Assembly (NCBI RefSeq): GCF_014206975.1
Contig: NZ_JACHOU010000005.1
Span: 237,579-301,578, forward strand
Direction: 5' to 3'
DNA: 64,000 nt
Origin: Aminobacter aganoensis
Lineage (GTDB): Bacteria > Pseudomonadota > Alphaproteobacteria > Rhizobiales > Rhizobiaceae
Shown piece after piece: positions 10,036 to 18,619 of the stretch. Within the stretch, counting starts at the first letter, position 1, and every line of letters starts with the position of its first letter. The translations under genes and the position numbers were made by a program. Under the pieces are notes generated by a model. It ran no database searches. It had not been told where the DNA came from and was given only the letters and a program-made list of their open reading frames with translations.

Positions 10036-10848
10036 TCAAACCGCCTTTGCTGGCCAGTTGTGCGTTTCCGACCTAGCGTAACGGCACCAGCCGTACAACG
10101 CGTCATAGATCGCCATGCCTTTCTCGAGCTGGGCATGATCGTCGTCCTCGATGGCCGACTGGCCGAGCGATATGGCCAGCAGCCCCGCAGCCTGGGGCTC
10201 CATGTCAAGCCGCGCCGTGTCGGCCGCGCGCACGATGCGGGCGAGCTGCAGGAGTGCGGGATCGGTCAGGCCGAATTCGGAGATCAGCATGTCGAACGTG
10301 CACTCCTCGCCGCGATGCGAATAGTGCACGTCCTTGATGTCATAGGGGATCGCACCGGTCTCGTCGGCAACATCCTTGACCCATTCGGCCGAGACGAAGT
10401 GAAAAACCGCCAGCGGATCGATGAAGCGCCTGATCAGCCAGGGGCACGCAATGCGGTCGATCTTGGGCCGAGCCCGCGTCACCCATTCGCTCGGCCTTGG
10501 CAGTCCAGCCTCCAGGCCGGACGCCTCACGCGCCACCACCGGCCCGCTCGCGGCCAGCCAGGCATCCATCCCGCCTTCGAGCATGACTGCATCCGTGCCG
10601 ACCGCCAGAAGCCTGGCCAGCGCGATCTCGCTGACATTGTGGCCGTGGGCGCAATAAACGACGATCCGCCGCGCTGCCGGCAACTGCGGCAGCCAGTCGT
10701 CCACCTGCATGTGGTCGCGCCACAAGGCAGCGGCGATTCTCGTCGGCGCGGCGGCAAACATCGCCTCCCGCCGCACGTCGACGATCAACGGGCACCTTTC
10801 GGTGCCGACGAGGCGGATAAGGTTCTGGGCTAGGATGGTCCGGGGCAT
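10036..10848 (-). CDS. chrB: ChrB-type chromate resistance protein with N-terminal rhodanese domain
   Basis: A 270-residue fusion. Residues about 5-100 form a rhodanese-like domain with candidate active Cys66 in YCAHGHNVSE; residues about 140-270 form the ChrB C-terminal domain (RPKIDRIACPWLIRRFIDP, HRGEECTFDMLI). ChrB in Ochrobactrum Tn5045-type operons is a chromate-sensing regulator with a different N-terminus, so this form may have an enzymatic or sulfur-related role instead. The ATG at 10848 has GGAGGAAAG upstream. It heads a chrB-chrA operon. Confidence 0.88.
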   Translation of the reverse strand: MPRTILAQNLIRLVGTERCPLIVDVRREAMFAAAPTRIAAALWRDHMQVDDWLPQLPAARRIVVYCAHGHNVSEIALARLLAVGTDAVMLEGGMDAWLAASGPVVAREASGLEAGLPRPSEWVTRARPKIDRIACPWLIRRFIDPLAVFHFVSAEWVKDVADETGAIPYDIKDVHYSHRGEECTFDMLISEFGLTDPALLQLARIVRAADTARLDMEPQAAGLLAISLGQSAIEDDDHAQLEKGMAIYDALYGWCRYARSETHNWPAKAV

Positions 10849-10961
10849 GGTCTTTCCTCCGCGCAACGAGAGCGAAGGCGGAACTTGGGCCATCCGGCCT
10901 CACGGGGAGTCCACCATGCCCCCGTTGTGCGAATTCTATGTGAAATCGGCCGCCGCTTCAA

Positions 10962-11726
10962 TCACCTGAGCACGCCGTCCAGCGCCGGCAGGCCGATGAT
11001 CGCAGCGGTTGCGATCAGGCCGTAGCAGATGCGCCGGAACGTCGCCTCGTTGGCGCGGCTGAACAGGCGCGAGCCGATGTAGAGGCCCAGCGCGAAGGTC
11101 GGTCCGATGGTCAGCGACAGCCCGACAGTCTCCCAGGTCAGGAGCCCCGCGACGAGATAGCTGGCGACCGACAGCACGCTGGAAATCGCGAAATAGAGCA
11201 CGATGTTGGCGCGCACCGTCAGCGGCGCGATGGCGCCGCCGAGCCAGTAGGCGACGACGGGTGGTCCGCCGACCTGCGCGGCACCGGAGAACAACCCCGA
11301 CGTCATGCCGACGGCGGCGGTCAGGCTGGTGTGCGGACGGCCGTGATAGCGCCAGCCCGACATCAGGAGTGCGAGCAAGCCGGCAACGATGGCGACGATA
11401 GCCCAGCGGATCATCACCCCGTCGACATGGGTGAGCAGATAGGTGCCCGTGGGAACGCCGACCACCGCCCCCAGCGCCATGACGCCGACATTGCCGCGGT
11501 CGGCGTTGTGCCATGCCTTGGGGATCAGCCCCGGGGTCAGCACGAGATCGACGATCAGCAGCAGCGGGACCGCGAGCTTCGCCCCGATCAGCGCGCTTGC
11601 CACCGGCACGAAGATCAGTGCCCCGCCGAAGCCGGAAAATCCGCGCGCGCAACCGGCGACGAAGGCGGCCACGACAAGCACCCAGATCGTGGCTGTCGGC
11701 AGGTGAAGGGGGAGAAGGTCTTGCAT
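10962..11726 (-). CDS. TauE/SafE (TSUP) family permease
   Basis: A 254-residue integral membrane protein of the TSUP family, whose members move sulfite, sulfoacetate, thiosulfate or other anions. Two-fold repeat signatures are visible: FVAGCARGFSGFGGALIFVPVAS near residue 20 (given here in part, hydrophobic with paired glycines) and GMTSGLFSGAAQVGGPPVVAYW near residue 140. About eight hydrophobic helices are present. It lies just upstream of chrB on the same strand with a 113-base gap, so a role in sulfur-oxyanion or chromate/sulfate balance is possible but only inferred. Confidence 0.9.
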   Translation of the reverse strand: MQDLLPLHLPTATIWVLVVAAFVAGCARGFSGFGGALIFVPVASALIGAKLAVPLLLIVDLVLTPGLIPKAWHNADRGNVGVMALGAVVGVPTGTYLLTHVDGVMIRWAIVAIVAGLLALLMSGWRYHGRPHTSLTAAVGMTSGLFSGAAQVGGPPVVAYWLGGAIAPLTVRANIVLYFAISSVLSVASYLVAGLLTWETVGLSLTIGPTFALGLYIGSRLFSRANEATFRRICYGLIATAAIIGLPALDGVLR

Positions 11727-11842
11727 GGCAAAGCTTGGCTGTTTTTTTGAACGTTACGAGCCGGCGTGATACAGGCACGGTGGTGTTGGCGCGAGCAGCC
11801 ACAGCACCGTCTTCGGGGAGCCAGCCTCACGAGCCGCCGCGG

Positions 11843-11871
11843 TTGCACTTTTTGCCACCTTCCGTTATAGA
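11843..11871 (+). promoter_or_regulatory. probable sigma-70 promoter of rplY
   Basis: TTGCAC (11843-11848) and TATAGA (11866-11871) are separated by 17 bases and lie about 130 bases before the rplY start, in the divergent gap between the TSUP permease gene and rplY. Match to the sigma-70 consensus is good in both boxes. Confidence 0.55.
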
Positions 11872-11998
11872 GCCGCCACCCGCGTAGACACCCTTGGAGG
11901 CAACGCGGCGGAAGGCCGCCTCACCCGGCGGCTTTCGACGTTTACGGATCAGGCTTCATGCCAGCCGTAGGCGCTCCATACAACCGAAAGGAAATGCC

Positions 11999-12613
11999 AT
12001 GAGCGACACATACGAGCTCAAGGCCGAAGCACGCGAACTGGTCGGTAAGGGGTCCGCCCGTGAAGTTCGTCGCAACGGTAAAGTGCCTGCAGTCATTTAC
12101 GGCGACAAGCAGCCTCCCCTGGCCATCGCCCTGTCCTACAAGGACATCTTCTACAAGATCCATGGCGGTGGCTTCCTGACCACGATCGCCACGATCGACG
12201 TCGGCGGCAAGAAGATCCAGGTCCTGCCGAAGGACTACCAGCTCGATCCGGTCCGCGACTTCCCGATGCATGTCGACTTCCTGCGCGTCGGCAAGAACAC
12301 CGAAGTCAACGTCCAGGTTCCGGTTCACTTCATCAATGAAGAGAAGTCGCCCGGCATCAAGCGCGGCGGCACGCTGAACATCGTCCGTCACGAGGTCGAG
12401 CTCCACTGCCCGGCCAACGCGATCCCCGAGTCAATCACCGTCGACCTCGACGGCACCGACATCGGCGACTCGATCCACATCTCGGCCGTCAAGCTGCCCA
12501 AGGGCGTGAAGCCCGTCATCTCGGACCGCGACTTCACCATCGCGACGATCGCCGGCACCTCGGCTTCGAAGTCGGAAGAAGCCACGACCGAGGCTGCTGC
12601 CGAGGCAGAATAG
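11999..12613 (+). CDS. rplY: 50S ribosomal protein L25/general stress protein Ctc
   Basis: Binds 5S rRNA in the central protuberance of the large ribosomal subunit. At 204 residues it is the long TL5/CTC form: the N-terminal L25 domain (residues 1-95, [20 protein letters not shown]) and a C-terminal beta domain, then an acidic Ala/Glu tail. The ATG at 11999 follows AAAGGAAATGCC. The pth gene begins 24 bases downstream, the usual rplY-pth pair. Confidence 0.96.
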   Translation: MSDTYELKAEARELVGKGSAREVRRNGKVPAVIYGDKQPPLAIALSYKDIFYKIHGGGFLTTIATIDVGGKKIQVLPKDYQLDPVRDFPMHVDFLRVGKNTEVNVQVPVHFINEEKSPGIKRGGTLNIVRHEVELHCPANAIPESITVDLDGTDIGDSIHISAVKLPKGVKPVISDRDFTIATIAGTSASKSEEATTEAAAEAE

Positions 12614-12637
12614 TCTTCGCCTCCGGAGGACCCGAAC

Positions 12638-13375
12638 ATGCTGCTCTTTGCAGGTCTCGGCAATCCGGGTGCGCAATACCAGAACAACCGGCACAATGTC
12701 GGCTTCATGGCGGCGGACGCAATTGCCCGCCGCCATTCGTTTTCGCCCTGGACGAAGAAGTTCAAGGGCCTGATTTCAGAAGGCAATATCGCCGGCGAAA
12801 AGGTCATCCTGATCAAGCCGCAGACCTTCATGAACCTGTCCGGCCAGTCTGTCGGCGAAGCCATGCGCTTCTACAAGCTCGCCCCTGCCGATCTCACCGT
12901 CTTCTATGACGAACTCGACCTCGTCGCCGGCAAGGTGCGCGTCAAGGTTGGCGGCGGCGCCGGCGGCCACAACGGCATCCGCTCGATCGACCAGCACATT
13001 GCCAAGGACTACCGCCGCGTCCGCATCGGCATCGGCCATCCCGGCGTCAAGGAAATGGTCCATGGCCACGTGCTCGGCGACTTCGCCAAGGCCGACAAGG
13101 AATGGCTCGAAGTGCTGCTCGACCTCATTGCCGACGGCGCCGGCCTTTTGACCAAGGGCGACGACAACGGCTTCATGAACAGGGTCACTGTCGGCCTGCG
13201 CGACAAGCTCCAGCCGACCGGAACCGACGACGCCCCGCCGCCCAAGGCACCCACGCCGCAGGCGCCGAAGGCCCAGAGCCATATCCGCCAGGCCCGCCCG
13301 AACCAGCCTGCCGTCAAGATCCCCGAGACCGGCCCGATGGCTGCGATGCTGAAGAAGCTGCTCGGCAAGGACTGA
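12638..13375 (+). CDS. pth: peptidyl-tRNA hydrolase
   Basis: Releases peptide from prematurely dissociated peptidyl-tRNA. Asn and His of the active site lie in GLGNPGAQY and NRHNVGFMA (His near residue 21), and the catalytic Asp is in TVFYDELDL near residue 90. The core ends near residue 190; beyond it is an unusual Pro/Ala/Lys-rich extension of about 55 residues ([15 protein letters not shown] ...). Such tails occur in rhizobial Pth. A GGAGG precedes the ATG, and the gene shares a transcript with rplY. Confidence 0.97.
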   Translation: MLLFAGLGNPGAQYQNNRHNVGFMAADAIARRHSFSPWTKKFKGLISEGNIAGEKVILIKPQTFMNLSGQSVGEAMRFYKLAPADLTVFYDELDLVAGKVRVKVGGGAGGHNGIRSIDQHIAKDYRRVRIGIGHPGVKEMVHGHVLGDFAKADKEWLEVLLDLIADGAGLLTKGDDNGFMNRVTVGLRDKLQPTGTDDAPPPKAPTPQAPKAQSHIRQARPNQPAVKIPETGPMAAMLKKLLGKD

Positions 13376-13560
13376 ACGCGACCTTGATAGGCTTGGTCGC
13401 GAAAGCTGCATGCCGCCGCAAGCTTTCATGCCGAACCGGCAACAAATTCCTGATTTCCGGGCAATTGCAGGGCATCCCGGGCGTCAAGCCTTGACGATCC
13501 TCGCCCCTTTCCCCCATAGCCCTCATCAAAATCCCGATTTCCCGATAGGACCAAAAGACC

Positions 13561-14664
13561 ATGGGTTTCAAATGCGGCATCGTCGGCCTGCCCAATGTTG
13601 GCAAATCGACGCTCTTCAACGCGCTGACGCGCACGGCTGCCGCGCAGGCGGCCAACTATCCGTTCTGCACCATCGAGCCGAACACCGGCGAGGTGGCGGT
13701 GCCGGACCAGCGCCTCAGGCAGCTGGCCAACATCGCCAAGTCGAAGGAGATCATCCCGACCCGCATCTCCTTCGTCGACATCGCCGGTCTCGTTCGCGGC
13801 GCCTCCAAGGGTGAAGGCCTGGGCAACCAGTTCCTCGCCAACATACGCGAGGTCGACGCCATCGTGCACGTGCTGCGTTGCTTCGAGGACGACGACATCA
13901 CCCATGTCGAGGGCCGCATCGATCCCGTCGCCGACGCCGAGACGGTCGAAACCGAACTGATGCTCGCCGATCTCGAAAGCCTCGAGCGCCGCATCGTGCA
14001 GTTCCGCAAGCGCGCGGCCAGCAAGGACAAGGAAGCGACCACGATCCTGCCGATGATGGAACAGGCGCTCGCCCTGCTTCAGGACGGCAAGCCGGTGCGC
14101 CTGCTGCTCAAGGGCATCGCCGCCGAGGACCTCGAAATCCTGCAGGGCCTGAACCTGCTGACCTCGCATCCGGTGCTCTATGTCTGCAACGTCGCCGAGA
14201 GCGATGCCGCCACCGGCAACGAGCACACCCAGGCGGTGCAGAAGATGGCCGAGGCGCAGGGCGCCGGCGTCGTCGTCATCTCCGCTGCGATCGAGGCCGA
14301 GGTGGCGCAGCTGCCCGACGAGGAGGCCCAGGAATTCCTCGCCGATCTCGGCCTCGAGGAGCCGGGCCTGGATAAGCTCATCCGCGCCGGCTACGAGCTT
14401 CTGCACCTGATCACCTACTTCACCGTGGGTCCGAAGGAGACGCGCGCCTGGACCGTGCACAAGGGCGCCAAGGCGCCGCAGGCGGCCGGCGTCATCCACA
14501 CCGACTTCGAACGCGGCTTCATCCGCGCCCAGACCATCGCGTTCAACGATTTCGTCACCCTCGGCGGCGAAGTTCCGGCCAAGGAAGCCGGCAAGGCGCG
14601 CGACGAAGGCAAGGAATACGTCGTCCAGGACGGCGACGTGATGCTGTTCAAATTCAATACCTGA
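13561..14664 (+). CDS. ychF: redox-regulated ATPase YchF
   Basis: An Obg-family P-loop NTPase (YchF/OLA1) that prefers ATP over GTP and associates with ribosomes and the oxidative stress response. P-loop GLPNVGKST at residues 9-17; [19 protein letters not shown] switch region near residue 72; the altered G4 motif NVAE near residue 205, which explains loss of guanine specificity; and a C-terminal TGS domain (residues about 280-367). Length of 367 residues is normal. A terminator follows. Confidence 0.97.
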   Translation: MGFKCGIVGLPNVGKSTLFNALTRTAAAQAANYPFCTIEPNTGEVAVPDQRLRQLANIAKSKEIIPTRISFVDIAGLVRGASKGEGLGNQFLANIREVDAIVHVLRCFEDDDITHVEGRIDPVADAETVETELMLADLESLERRIVQFRKRAASKDKEATTILPMMEQALALLQDGKPVRLLLKGIAAEDLEILQGLNLLTSHPVLYVCNVAESDAATGNEHTQAVQKMAEAQGAGVVVISAAIEAEVAQLPDEEAQEFLADLGLEEPGLDKLIRAGYELLHLITYFTVGPKETRAWTVHKGAKAPQAAGVIHTDFERGFIRAQTIAFNDFVTLGGEVPAKEAGKARDEGKEYVVQDGDVMLFKFNT

Positions 14665-14690
14665 GCGGGCACCACCTCTGCCGAATACGA

Positions 14691-14721
14691 GAAAAGCCCT
14701 GCATCGCGGGGCTTTTCTTTT
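14691..14721 (+). terminator. intrinsic terminator of ychF
   Basis: GAAAAGCCC (14691-14699) pairs with GGGCTTTTC (14709-14717) and is followed by T residues. Confidence 0.85.
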
Positions 14722-14796
14722 GGCGCGGGCAATGAGCCTGCCGGCCGCCCACCTTTTGCGTGCCCGGCTTTCGGCCAACACCGCATACCTGTGGCG

Positions 14797-14813
14797 TTAA
14801 CCTTTTGCTAACC
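14797..14813 (+). promoter_or_regulatory. CtrA-like binding site
   Basis: TTAA at 14797-14800, seven bases, then CTAACC at 14808-14813. The CtrA consensus of alphaproteobacteria is TTAA-N7-TTAAC, so this is one mismatch away. It lies about 20-35 bases upstream of the likely start of the structured RNA below, where a CtrA site would contact the -35 region. Function is inferred from the motif and its position only. Confidence 0.45.
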
Positions 14814-14830
14814 AACCCTGGCTACGGTCG

Positions 14831-14929
14831 CCTGGAGATTTGCAGATCGTCTCCACCCGTGACCACGGATGTACTGGCACTGGGACGTCGAGACGCTAGA
14901 GAAAGGTCGGGGTTTGCCCGGCCTTTTTT
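14831..14929 (+). ncRNA. candidate structured small RNA with intrinsic terminator
   Basis: The stretch has four consecutive foldable elements: GGAGA (14834-14838) pairing with TCTCC (14850-14854), CCGT/ACGG around 14857-14868, CGTC/GACG around 14886-14895, and a terminator stem GGTCGGG (14905-14911) with CCCGGCC (14917-14923) followed by six T. No plausible reading frame fits it. The layout (TTAACC-rich upstream region, about 100 bases, strong terminator) is like the suhB/mmgR (alpha-r8) small RNAs of rhizobia, which regulate among other things polyhydroxybutyrate storage, but I cannot confirm membership. It could instead be a 5' leader of the kinase gene, which begins 46-64 bases later. The 5' end is a guess. 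Confidence 0.55.
14902..14929 (+). terminator. intrinsic terminator of the small RNA
   Basis: Seven-pair stem 14905-14911 / 14917-14923 (one G-T pair), pentaloop, A-run before and T6 after. Confidence 0.85.
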
Positions 14930-14992
14930 GCTTTTGCCGTCCTCGCACCTCAATGCCGAGTACGAACCTGCCCCTTGACCGCCAGAGACCAG

Positions 14993-15787
14993 ATGACCCA
15001 GCATCCAGCCATCGAGATCGATCTTCCCGCCTCGCTGCGTGAGGCGCTGGCCGGTTACGACTGGCAGCGCCAGACCATCGGCGCTTCGGGTGCCGGCGTC
15101 TTCAGGCTCGAGGCATCCGGCAAGCCCACCCTGTTCCTCAAGACCGAGGAGACCGGCCAGTTCGCCGAACTGCCCGACGAGGTCGCCCGGCTGCGCTGGC
15201 TGGGCAGCCAGGGCATCCCCTGCCCCGCGGTGCTGGCTTTCGAGGCGCATGGCGGGCACAACTGGCTGCTGATGAGCGCAGTTGCCGGCCACGACCTCGT
15301 GACGCAAGAAATGGCGCCGGACAGGGCCATCGCCATCATGGCCGACGCGCTGCGCCGGCTGCATGCCCTCGACGCCGCCGCCTGCCCCTTCGATCACAGC
15401 CTTGGGCCACGCATCGCCCTGGCCAAGGCCCGCGCTGACGCCGGCGAGGTCGATGAAGACGATTTCGACGACGAAAGGCTGGGCCAGAGCGCGCAGCAGG
15501 TGTTCGAAGAACTCCTGGCGCGACGGCCTGCCTCCGAGACGCTCGTCGTCACCCATGGCGACGCCTCGATGCCGAATTTCATGGCCGATGGCGGGCGGTT
15601 CACCGGTTTCATCGATTGCAGCCGGCTTGGCGTTGCCGACCTGCACCAGGACCTCGCGCTCGCCTGCTGGAGCATCCACGTCAATCTCGGCGAAGAATGG
15701 ATCGCGCCCTTCCTCGCGCTCTACGGCCTGCCCCAGGCAGATACGGCCAAGCTTTCCTACTACCAGCTGCTCGACGAATTCTTCTGA
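14993..15787 (+). CDS. APH(3')-like aminoglycoside O-phosphotransferase
   Basis: A 264-residue kinase aligning along its whole length with APH(3')-II type kanamycin/neomycin kinases as I remember them. Shared features are TIGASGAGVFRL in the N-lobe, MADALRRLHALD, the Brenner motif VTHGDASMPNFM (catalytic Asp and Asn), the magnesium-binding Asp in GFIDCSRLGVADLHQDLALA, and the C-terminal LLDEFF, which contains the terminal residues that contact the aminoglycoside. No IS or integron is adjacent and codon use matches the chromosome, so it is probably a resident gene. The ATG at 14993 gives an N-terminus of family length; a TTG at 14975 is in frame. Whether it confers resistance is unknown. Confidence 0.88.
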   Translation: MTQHPAIEIDLPASLREALAGYDWQRQTIGASGAGVFRLEASGKPTLFLKTEETGQFAELPDEVARLRWLGSQGIPCPAVLAFEAHGGHNWLLMSAVAGHDLVTQEMAPDRAIAIMADALRRLHALDAAACPFDHSLGPRIALAKARADAGEVDEDDFDDERLGQSAQQVFEELLARRPASETLVVTHGDASMPNFMADGGRFTGFIDCSRLGVADLHQDLALACWSIHVNLGEEWIAPFLALYGLPQADTAKLSYYQLLDEFF

Positions 15788-15995
15788 GGCAGCTGCTCAT
15801 GCGCTCGTGGGCGGTTGCCGGCACGATGCCGCGCCACCGGCTGCTGCCCCACCTTGCCGATTTGCAACTTGACGTCGCAGCCCCCCGGGTCTATCGCGCC
15901 TAGGCGCCGGCCCGGCCAGAACGACCCCGCCGGCGCAATCCTGAAACCCCGCCCGCGATCGGGCACGATATCAGCTCCAGTATGGGAGACCGGCG

Positions 15996-16970
15996 ATGAT
16001 CAAGGCATTCGTCGTGGAAAACGATCGTCTGCGCCTTGCAGACAGCATTGCGGCCGAAAAGGACGGGATCGTCTGGGCCGACCTGCTCAATCCGACCAGG
16101 GAAGAAGAGGCCGCGGTCGAGCAGTTGCTCGGCGTCGGCGTGCCGACGCGCGAGGAGATGGAGGAGATCGAGATCTCGTCCCGCCTCTATGTCGAGGACG
16201 GCGCCTACTTCATGACCGCCACCCTGCCTTCGCAGGCCGACAGCGACTTTCCCGTCATGTCGCCGGTGACATTCGTGCTGCGCCGCAACCTGCTGGTCAC
16301 CATCCGCTATCACGAACCCAAGGCGTTCCTGTCCTTCCCGCTGCGGGCGGAGAAGGCGGCGATCGGCTGCACCACGGGCGAGACGATCCTCGTCGGCCTG
16401 CTGGAGGCGATCGTCGACCGTCTGGCCGACGTGCTGGAGCGCGTCTCGCGCGACGTCGAGCTGTTGTCGAAGGACATCTTCAACCCGACGGCGACCAAGG
16501 CCTCGAAGCGCGACCGCGACTTCCAGATGATCCTCAAGGGCATTGGCCGCAAGGAATCGCTGACGTCCAACATGCGCGACAGCCTGACCTCGCTGCAGCG
16601 CGTGGCGGGCTTCCTCGCCAACGCCACCGGCCAGGCCAAGAACGGCAAGGACGCCAAGGCGCGGGTGAAGACGCTGTCGCGCGACGTGGCCTCGCTGACT
16701 GACCACGCCTCGTTCCTGTCGCAGAAGATCACCTTCCTGCTCGACGCCACGCTGGGCATGATCAACATCGAGCAGAACGGCATCATCAAGATCGTCTCGG
16801 TGGCGGCCGTGGTGTTCCTGCCGCCGACGCTGGTCGCCTCGATCTACGGCATGAACTTCGACGGCATGCCAGAACTGCGCTGGATGCTCGGCTATCCCAT
16901 GGCGCTCGGCCTGATGGTCATCTCGGCCATCCTGCCGTTCTGGTGGTTCCGCCGCCGCGGCTGGCTCTGA
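15996..16970 (+). CDS. corA: CorA-family magnesium/divalent cation transporter
   Basis: A 324-residue CorA: large N-terminal cytosolic domain with a long helix region (residues about 130-260) and two C-terminal transmembrane helices. The pore signature YGMNF stands at the end of the first helix (SVAAVVFLPPTLVASIYGMNF), followed by MPELRW in the periplasmic loop where other CorA proteins have MPEL. The basic C-terminus RRRGWL is typical. It probably takes up Mg2+; Co2+ or Ni2+ transport is possible. Confidence 0.95.
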   Translation: MIKAFVVENDRLRLADSIAAEKDGIVWADLLNPTREEEAAVEQLLGVGVPTREEMEEIEISSRLYVEDGAYFMTATLPSQADSDFPVMSPVTFVLRRNLLVTIRYHEPKAFLSFPLRAEKAAIGCTTGETILVGLLEAIVDRLADVLERVSRDVELLSKDIFNPTATKASKRDRDFQMILKGIGRKESLTSNMRDSLTSLQRVAGFLANATGQAKNGKDAKARVKTLSRDVASLTDHASFLSQKITFLLDATLGMINIEQNGIIKIVSVAAVVFLPPTLVASIYGMNFDGMPELRWMLGYPMALGLMVISAILPFWWFRRRGWL

Positions 16971-17052
16971 GCCAACGGCTTACCCTGAACCGGCCTTGCG
17001 CGACCCGCGGGGCCGGTTCAAGGTTATCGTACAAACTTGAACAGGATTGCCG

Positions 17053-17514
17053 ATGACCACCAAGACCTGGGCCTATGAGGATTTTGTCGAGGGCGCCGTG
17101 CTCGACCTCGGCAGCAAGACCGTCAGCCCCGCCGAGATCGTCGAATTCGCCTCCGAGTTCGACGCCCAGCCCTTCCATCTCGACGAGGAGGCCGGCAAGG
17201 CGAGCATCCTCGGCGGCCTGTCTGCCTCGGGCTGGCACACCTGCGCGATGTTCATGCGCATGCTGTGCGACGCCTTCCTGCTCGACTCGACCTCGCAGGG
17301 CTCACCTGGCGTCGACCATGTGAAATGGAAGAAGCCGGTGCTCGCCGGCGACGTGCTTGGCGGCCGCCTGACCATCCTGTCCAGACGCCTGTCGCGGTCG
17401 AAGCCGACGCTCGGTTTCGTCACCTGGCGCGCCGACCTCGTCAACCAGCATGGCGAGGTCGTGTTCGAGTTCCAGAACACCTGCATGTTCCTGACCCGCG
17501 AGGCCGCGCAATGA
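17053..17514 (+). CDS. MaoC-family hot-dog dehydratase, first of pair
   Basis: A 153-residue single hot-dog domain of the MaoC/R-specific enoyl-CoA hydratase type. The catalytic Asp-x4-His motif is FDAQPFH (Asp and His about residues 35-40), followed by GGLSASGWHT. These proteins hydrate enoyl-CoA or act on related thioesters. The ATG at 17053 has AGGA six bases upstream. It overlaps the second MaoC gene by four bases (ATGA), so the two products may form a heterodimer. Confidence 0.9.
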   Translation: MTTKTWAYEDFVEGAVLDLGSKTVSPAEIVEFASEFDAQPFHLDEEAGKASILGGLSASGWHTCAMFMRMLCDAFLLDSTSQGSPGVDHVKWKKPVLAGDVLGGRLTILSRRLSRSKPTLGFVTWRADLVNQHGEVVFEFQNTCMFLTREAAQ

Positions 17515-17969
17515 CCCTCGACGAATATCTCGGCATCGGCGTCACCGTCACGCTCGGCAGTCACCTGTTCGACGCCGAGTCGATCAAGGACTTTGCCCGC
17601 AAATACGATCCGCAGCCGTTTCACACCGACGAGGACGCCGCCAAGAAGAGCGTCTTCGGCAGCCTTTGCGCCTCGGGCTGGCACACCACGGCGGCGTGGA
17701 TGAAACTCAACCTGGCGCATCGCGGCCGCCCCTGGGACGGCCCCGGCCCGAAGCCGGAGTTCGGCCCCTCGCCCGGCTTCAAGAACCTGAAATGGCTGAA
17801 GCCGGTGTTTGCCGGCGAGACGGTGACCTACACCCGGCGCGGCATCGACCACCGGCCGCTCGTCTCGCGCCCCGGCTGGCGCATGATGACGCTGCATTCC
17901 GAAGGCTTCGACACGACCGGCGACAAGGTCATCGAATTCGACAGCGCCGTGCTGGTGAAGGTGGGGTAG
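17511..17969 (+). CDS. MaoC-family hot-dog dehydratase, second of pair
   Basis: A 152-residue paralogue of the preceding gene. It also keeps the hydratase motif YDPQPFHTDEDAAKKSVFG with Asp and His, followed by GSLCASGWHT. Both copies look catalytically competent. Translational coupling to the first gene suggests a two-subunit enzyme. The substrate is unknown; candidates are branched-chain or polyhydroxyalkanoate-linked enoyl-CoA. Confidence 0.9.
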   Translation: MTLDEYLGIGVTVTLGSHLFDAESIKDFARKYDPQPFHTDEDAAKKSVFGSLCASGWHTTAAWMKLNLAHRGRPWDGPGPKPEFGPSPGFKNLKWLKPVFAGETVTYTRRGIDHRPLVSRPGWRMMTLHSEGFDTTGDKVIEFDSAVLVKVG

Positions 17970-18619
17970 CCTGCTTACCTTCTCCCATTGCGGGAATAGG
18001 CAAGGACGCGCAACGTCGCTCCAGATGGACGGCATCTCCCGTCGCGCCCGCCATCGCATCCTTCGACAGGCTCAGGATGAGGGCTGTGCTGGGCGCGTGC
18101 CGCATCAGAGATTTGCGCTGCCCCGCATCCCCTTGCCGGGACCTTCTGCCCGTTCACGGGGAGTAAAAAGCCAAGCTTGTTCACCGCCACGCTCGCTTTC
18201 GCGCCTGGCCATTGTCATCCTTCGACAAGCTCAGGATGAAGAAAGTTCGGGAAGCGGGGCGCGAGGCCGTGCCTTCCGATAGTATTTTATGTGGCGCGAC
18301 GTTCGCGCCCCGCCCGGTGTTCTTGCCCCACTCTTCGCGGCGGCGGGGTTTCCGCAGGCCGCCAGCAAGGCCCAGGCTTGGGGGCTCATCACCCAGCAGA
18401 AGATCCGACCTCCTGCCAGCCCGGCACCGGCGCTTCCCCCCGTAGCCCGGTGCGCACCGGAGTCCCGTGGAAGATCGCGAGGGTGATGATACGGGAGGTT
18501 TTCAGGGGGTGGAAAAACGGGCGCGGCTATCCACGCGGATTGCTGACAGATGGTGACAGTGTTTCAGGATTTCGGAGTTCTCTTGCCCATCGCGAGAAAG
18601 GGCCACGCAGCCAAGGCAG
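17970..18619. repeat. repeat-rich intergenic region
   Basis: No gene is supported here. It contains two copies of a short palindromic element (ATCCT-TCGACA-(A/G)GCTC-AGGAT, at 18057-18080 and 18216-18240) and a RIME-like block at about 18117-18166 with CCTTGCCGGGACCTTCTGCC and an inverted TTCACGGGGAG, related to the blocks near 27.1 kb and 60.8 kb. From about 18480 GC falls, continuing into the next gene. Short readings through the repeats exist in several frames but look like repeat translation. Confidence 0.7.
18216..18240. repeat. short palindromic repeat, second copy
   Basis: TCATCCT at 18216-18222 and AGGATGA at 18234-18240 form a perfect seven-base inverted repeat around TCGACAAGCTC. 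The first copy at 18057-18080 differs by one central base. This is a dispersed repeat seen in many alphaproteobacterial genomes. Confidence 0.7.

Noticed and set aside
14869..14955. Possible leader peptide MYWHWDVETL with two Trp codons before the kinase gene
   Set aside because: No stop codon follows in a suitable position; the frame runs through the terminator, there is no trp gene nearby, and the RNA structure explains the sequence better.
18117..18166. Possible CRISPR array or phage attachment site in the repeats
   Set aside because: The repeat units are not evenly spaced, have no constant spacers, and no cas or integrase gene is present.
18025..18486. Several small open frames in the repeat region after the MaoC pair
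   Set aside because: They encode translated repeats and basic low-complexity protein; no ribosome site or family similarity.
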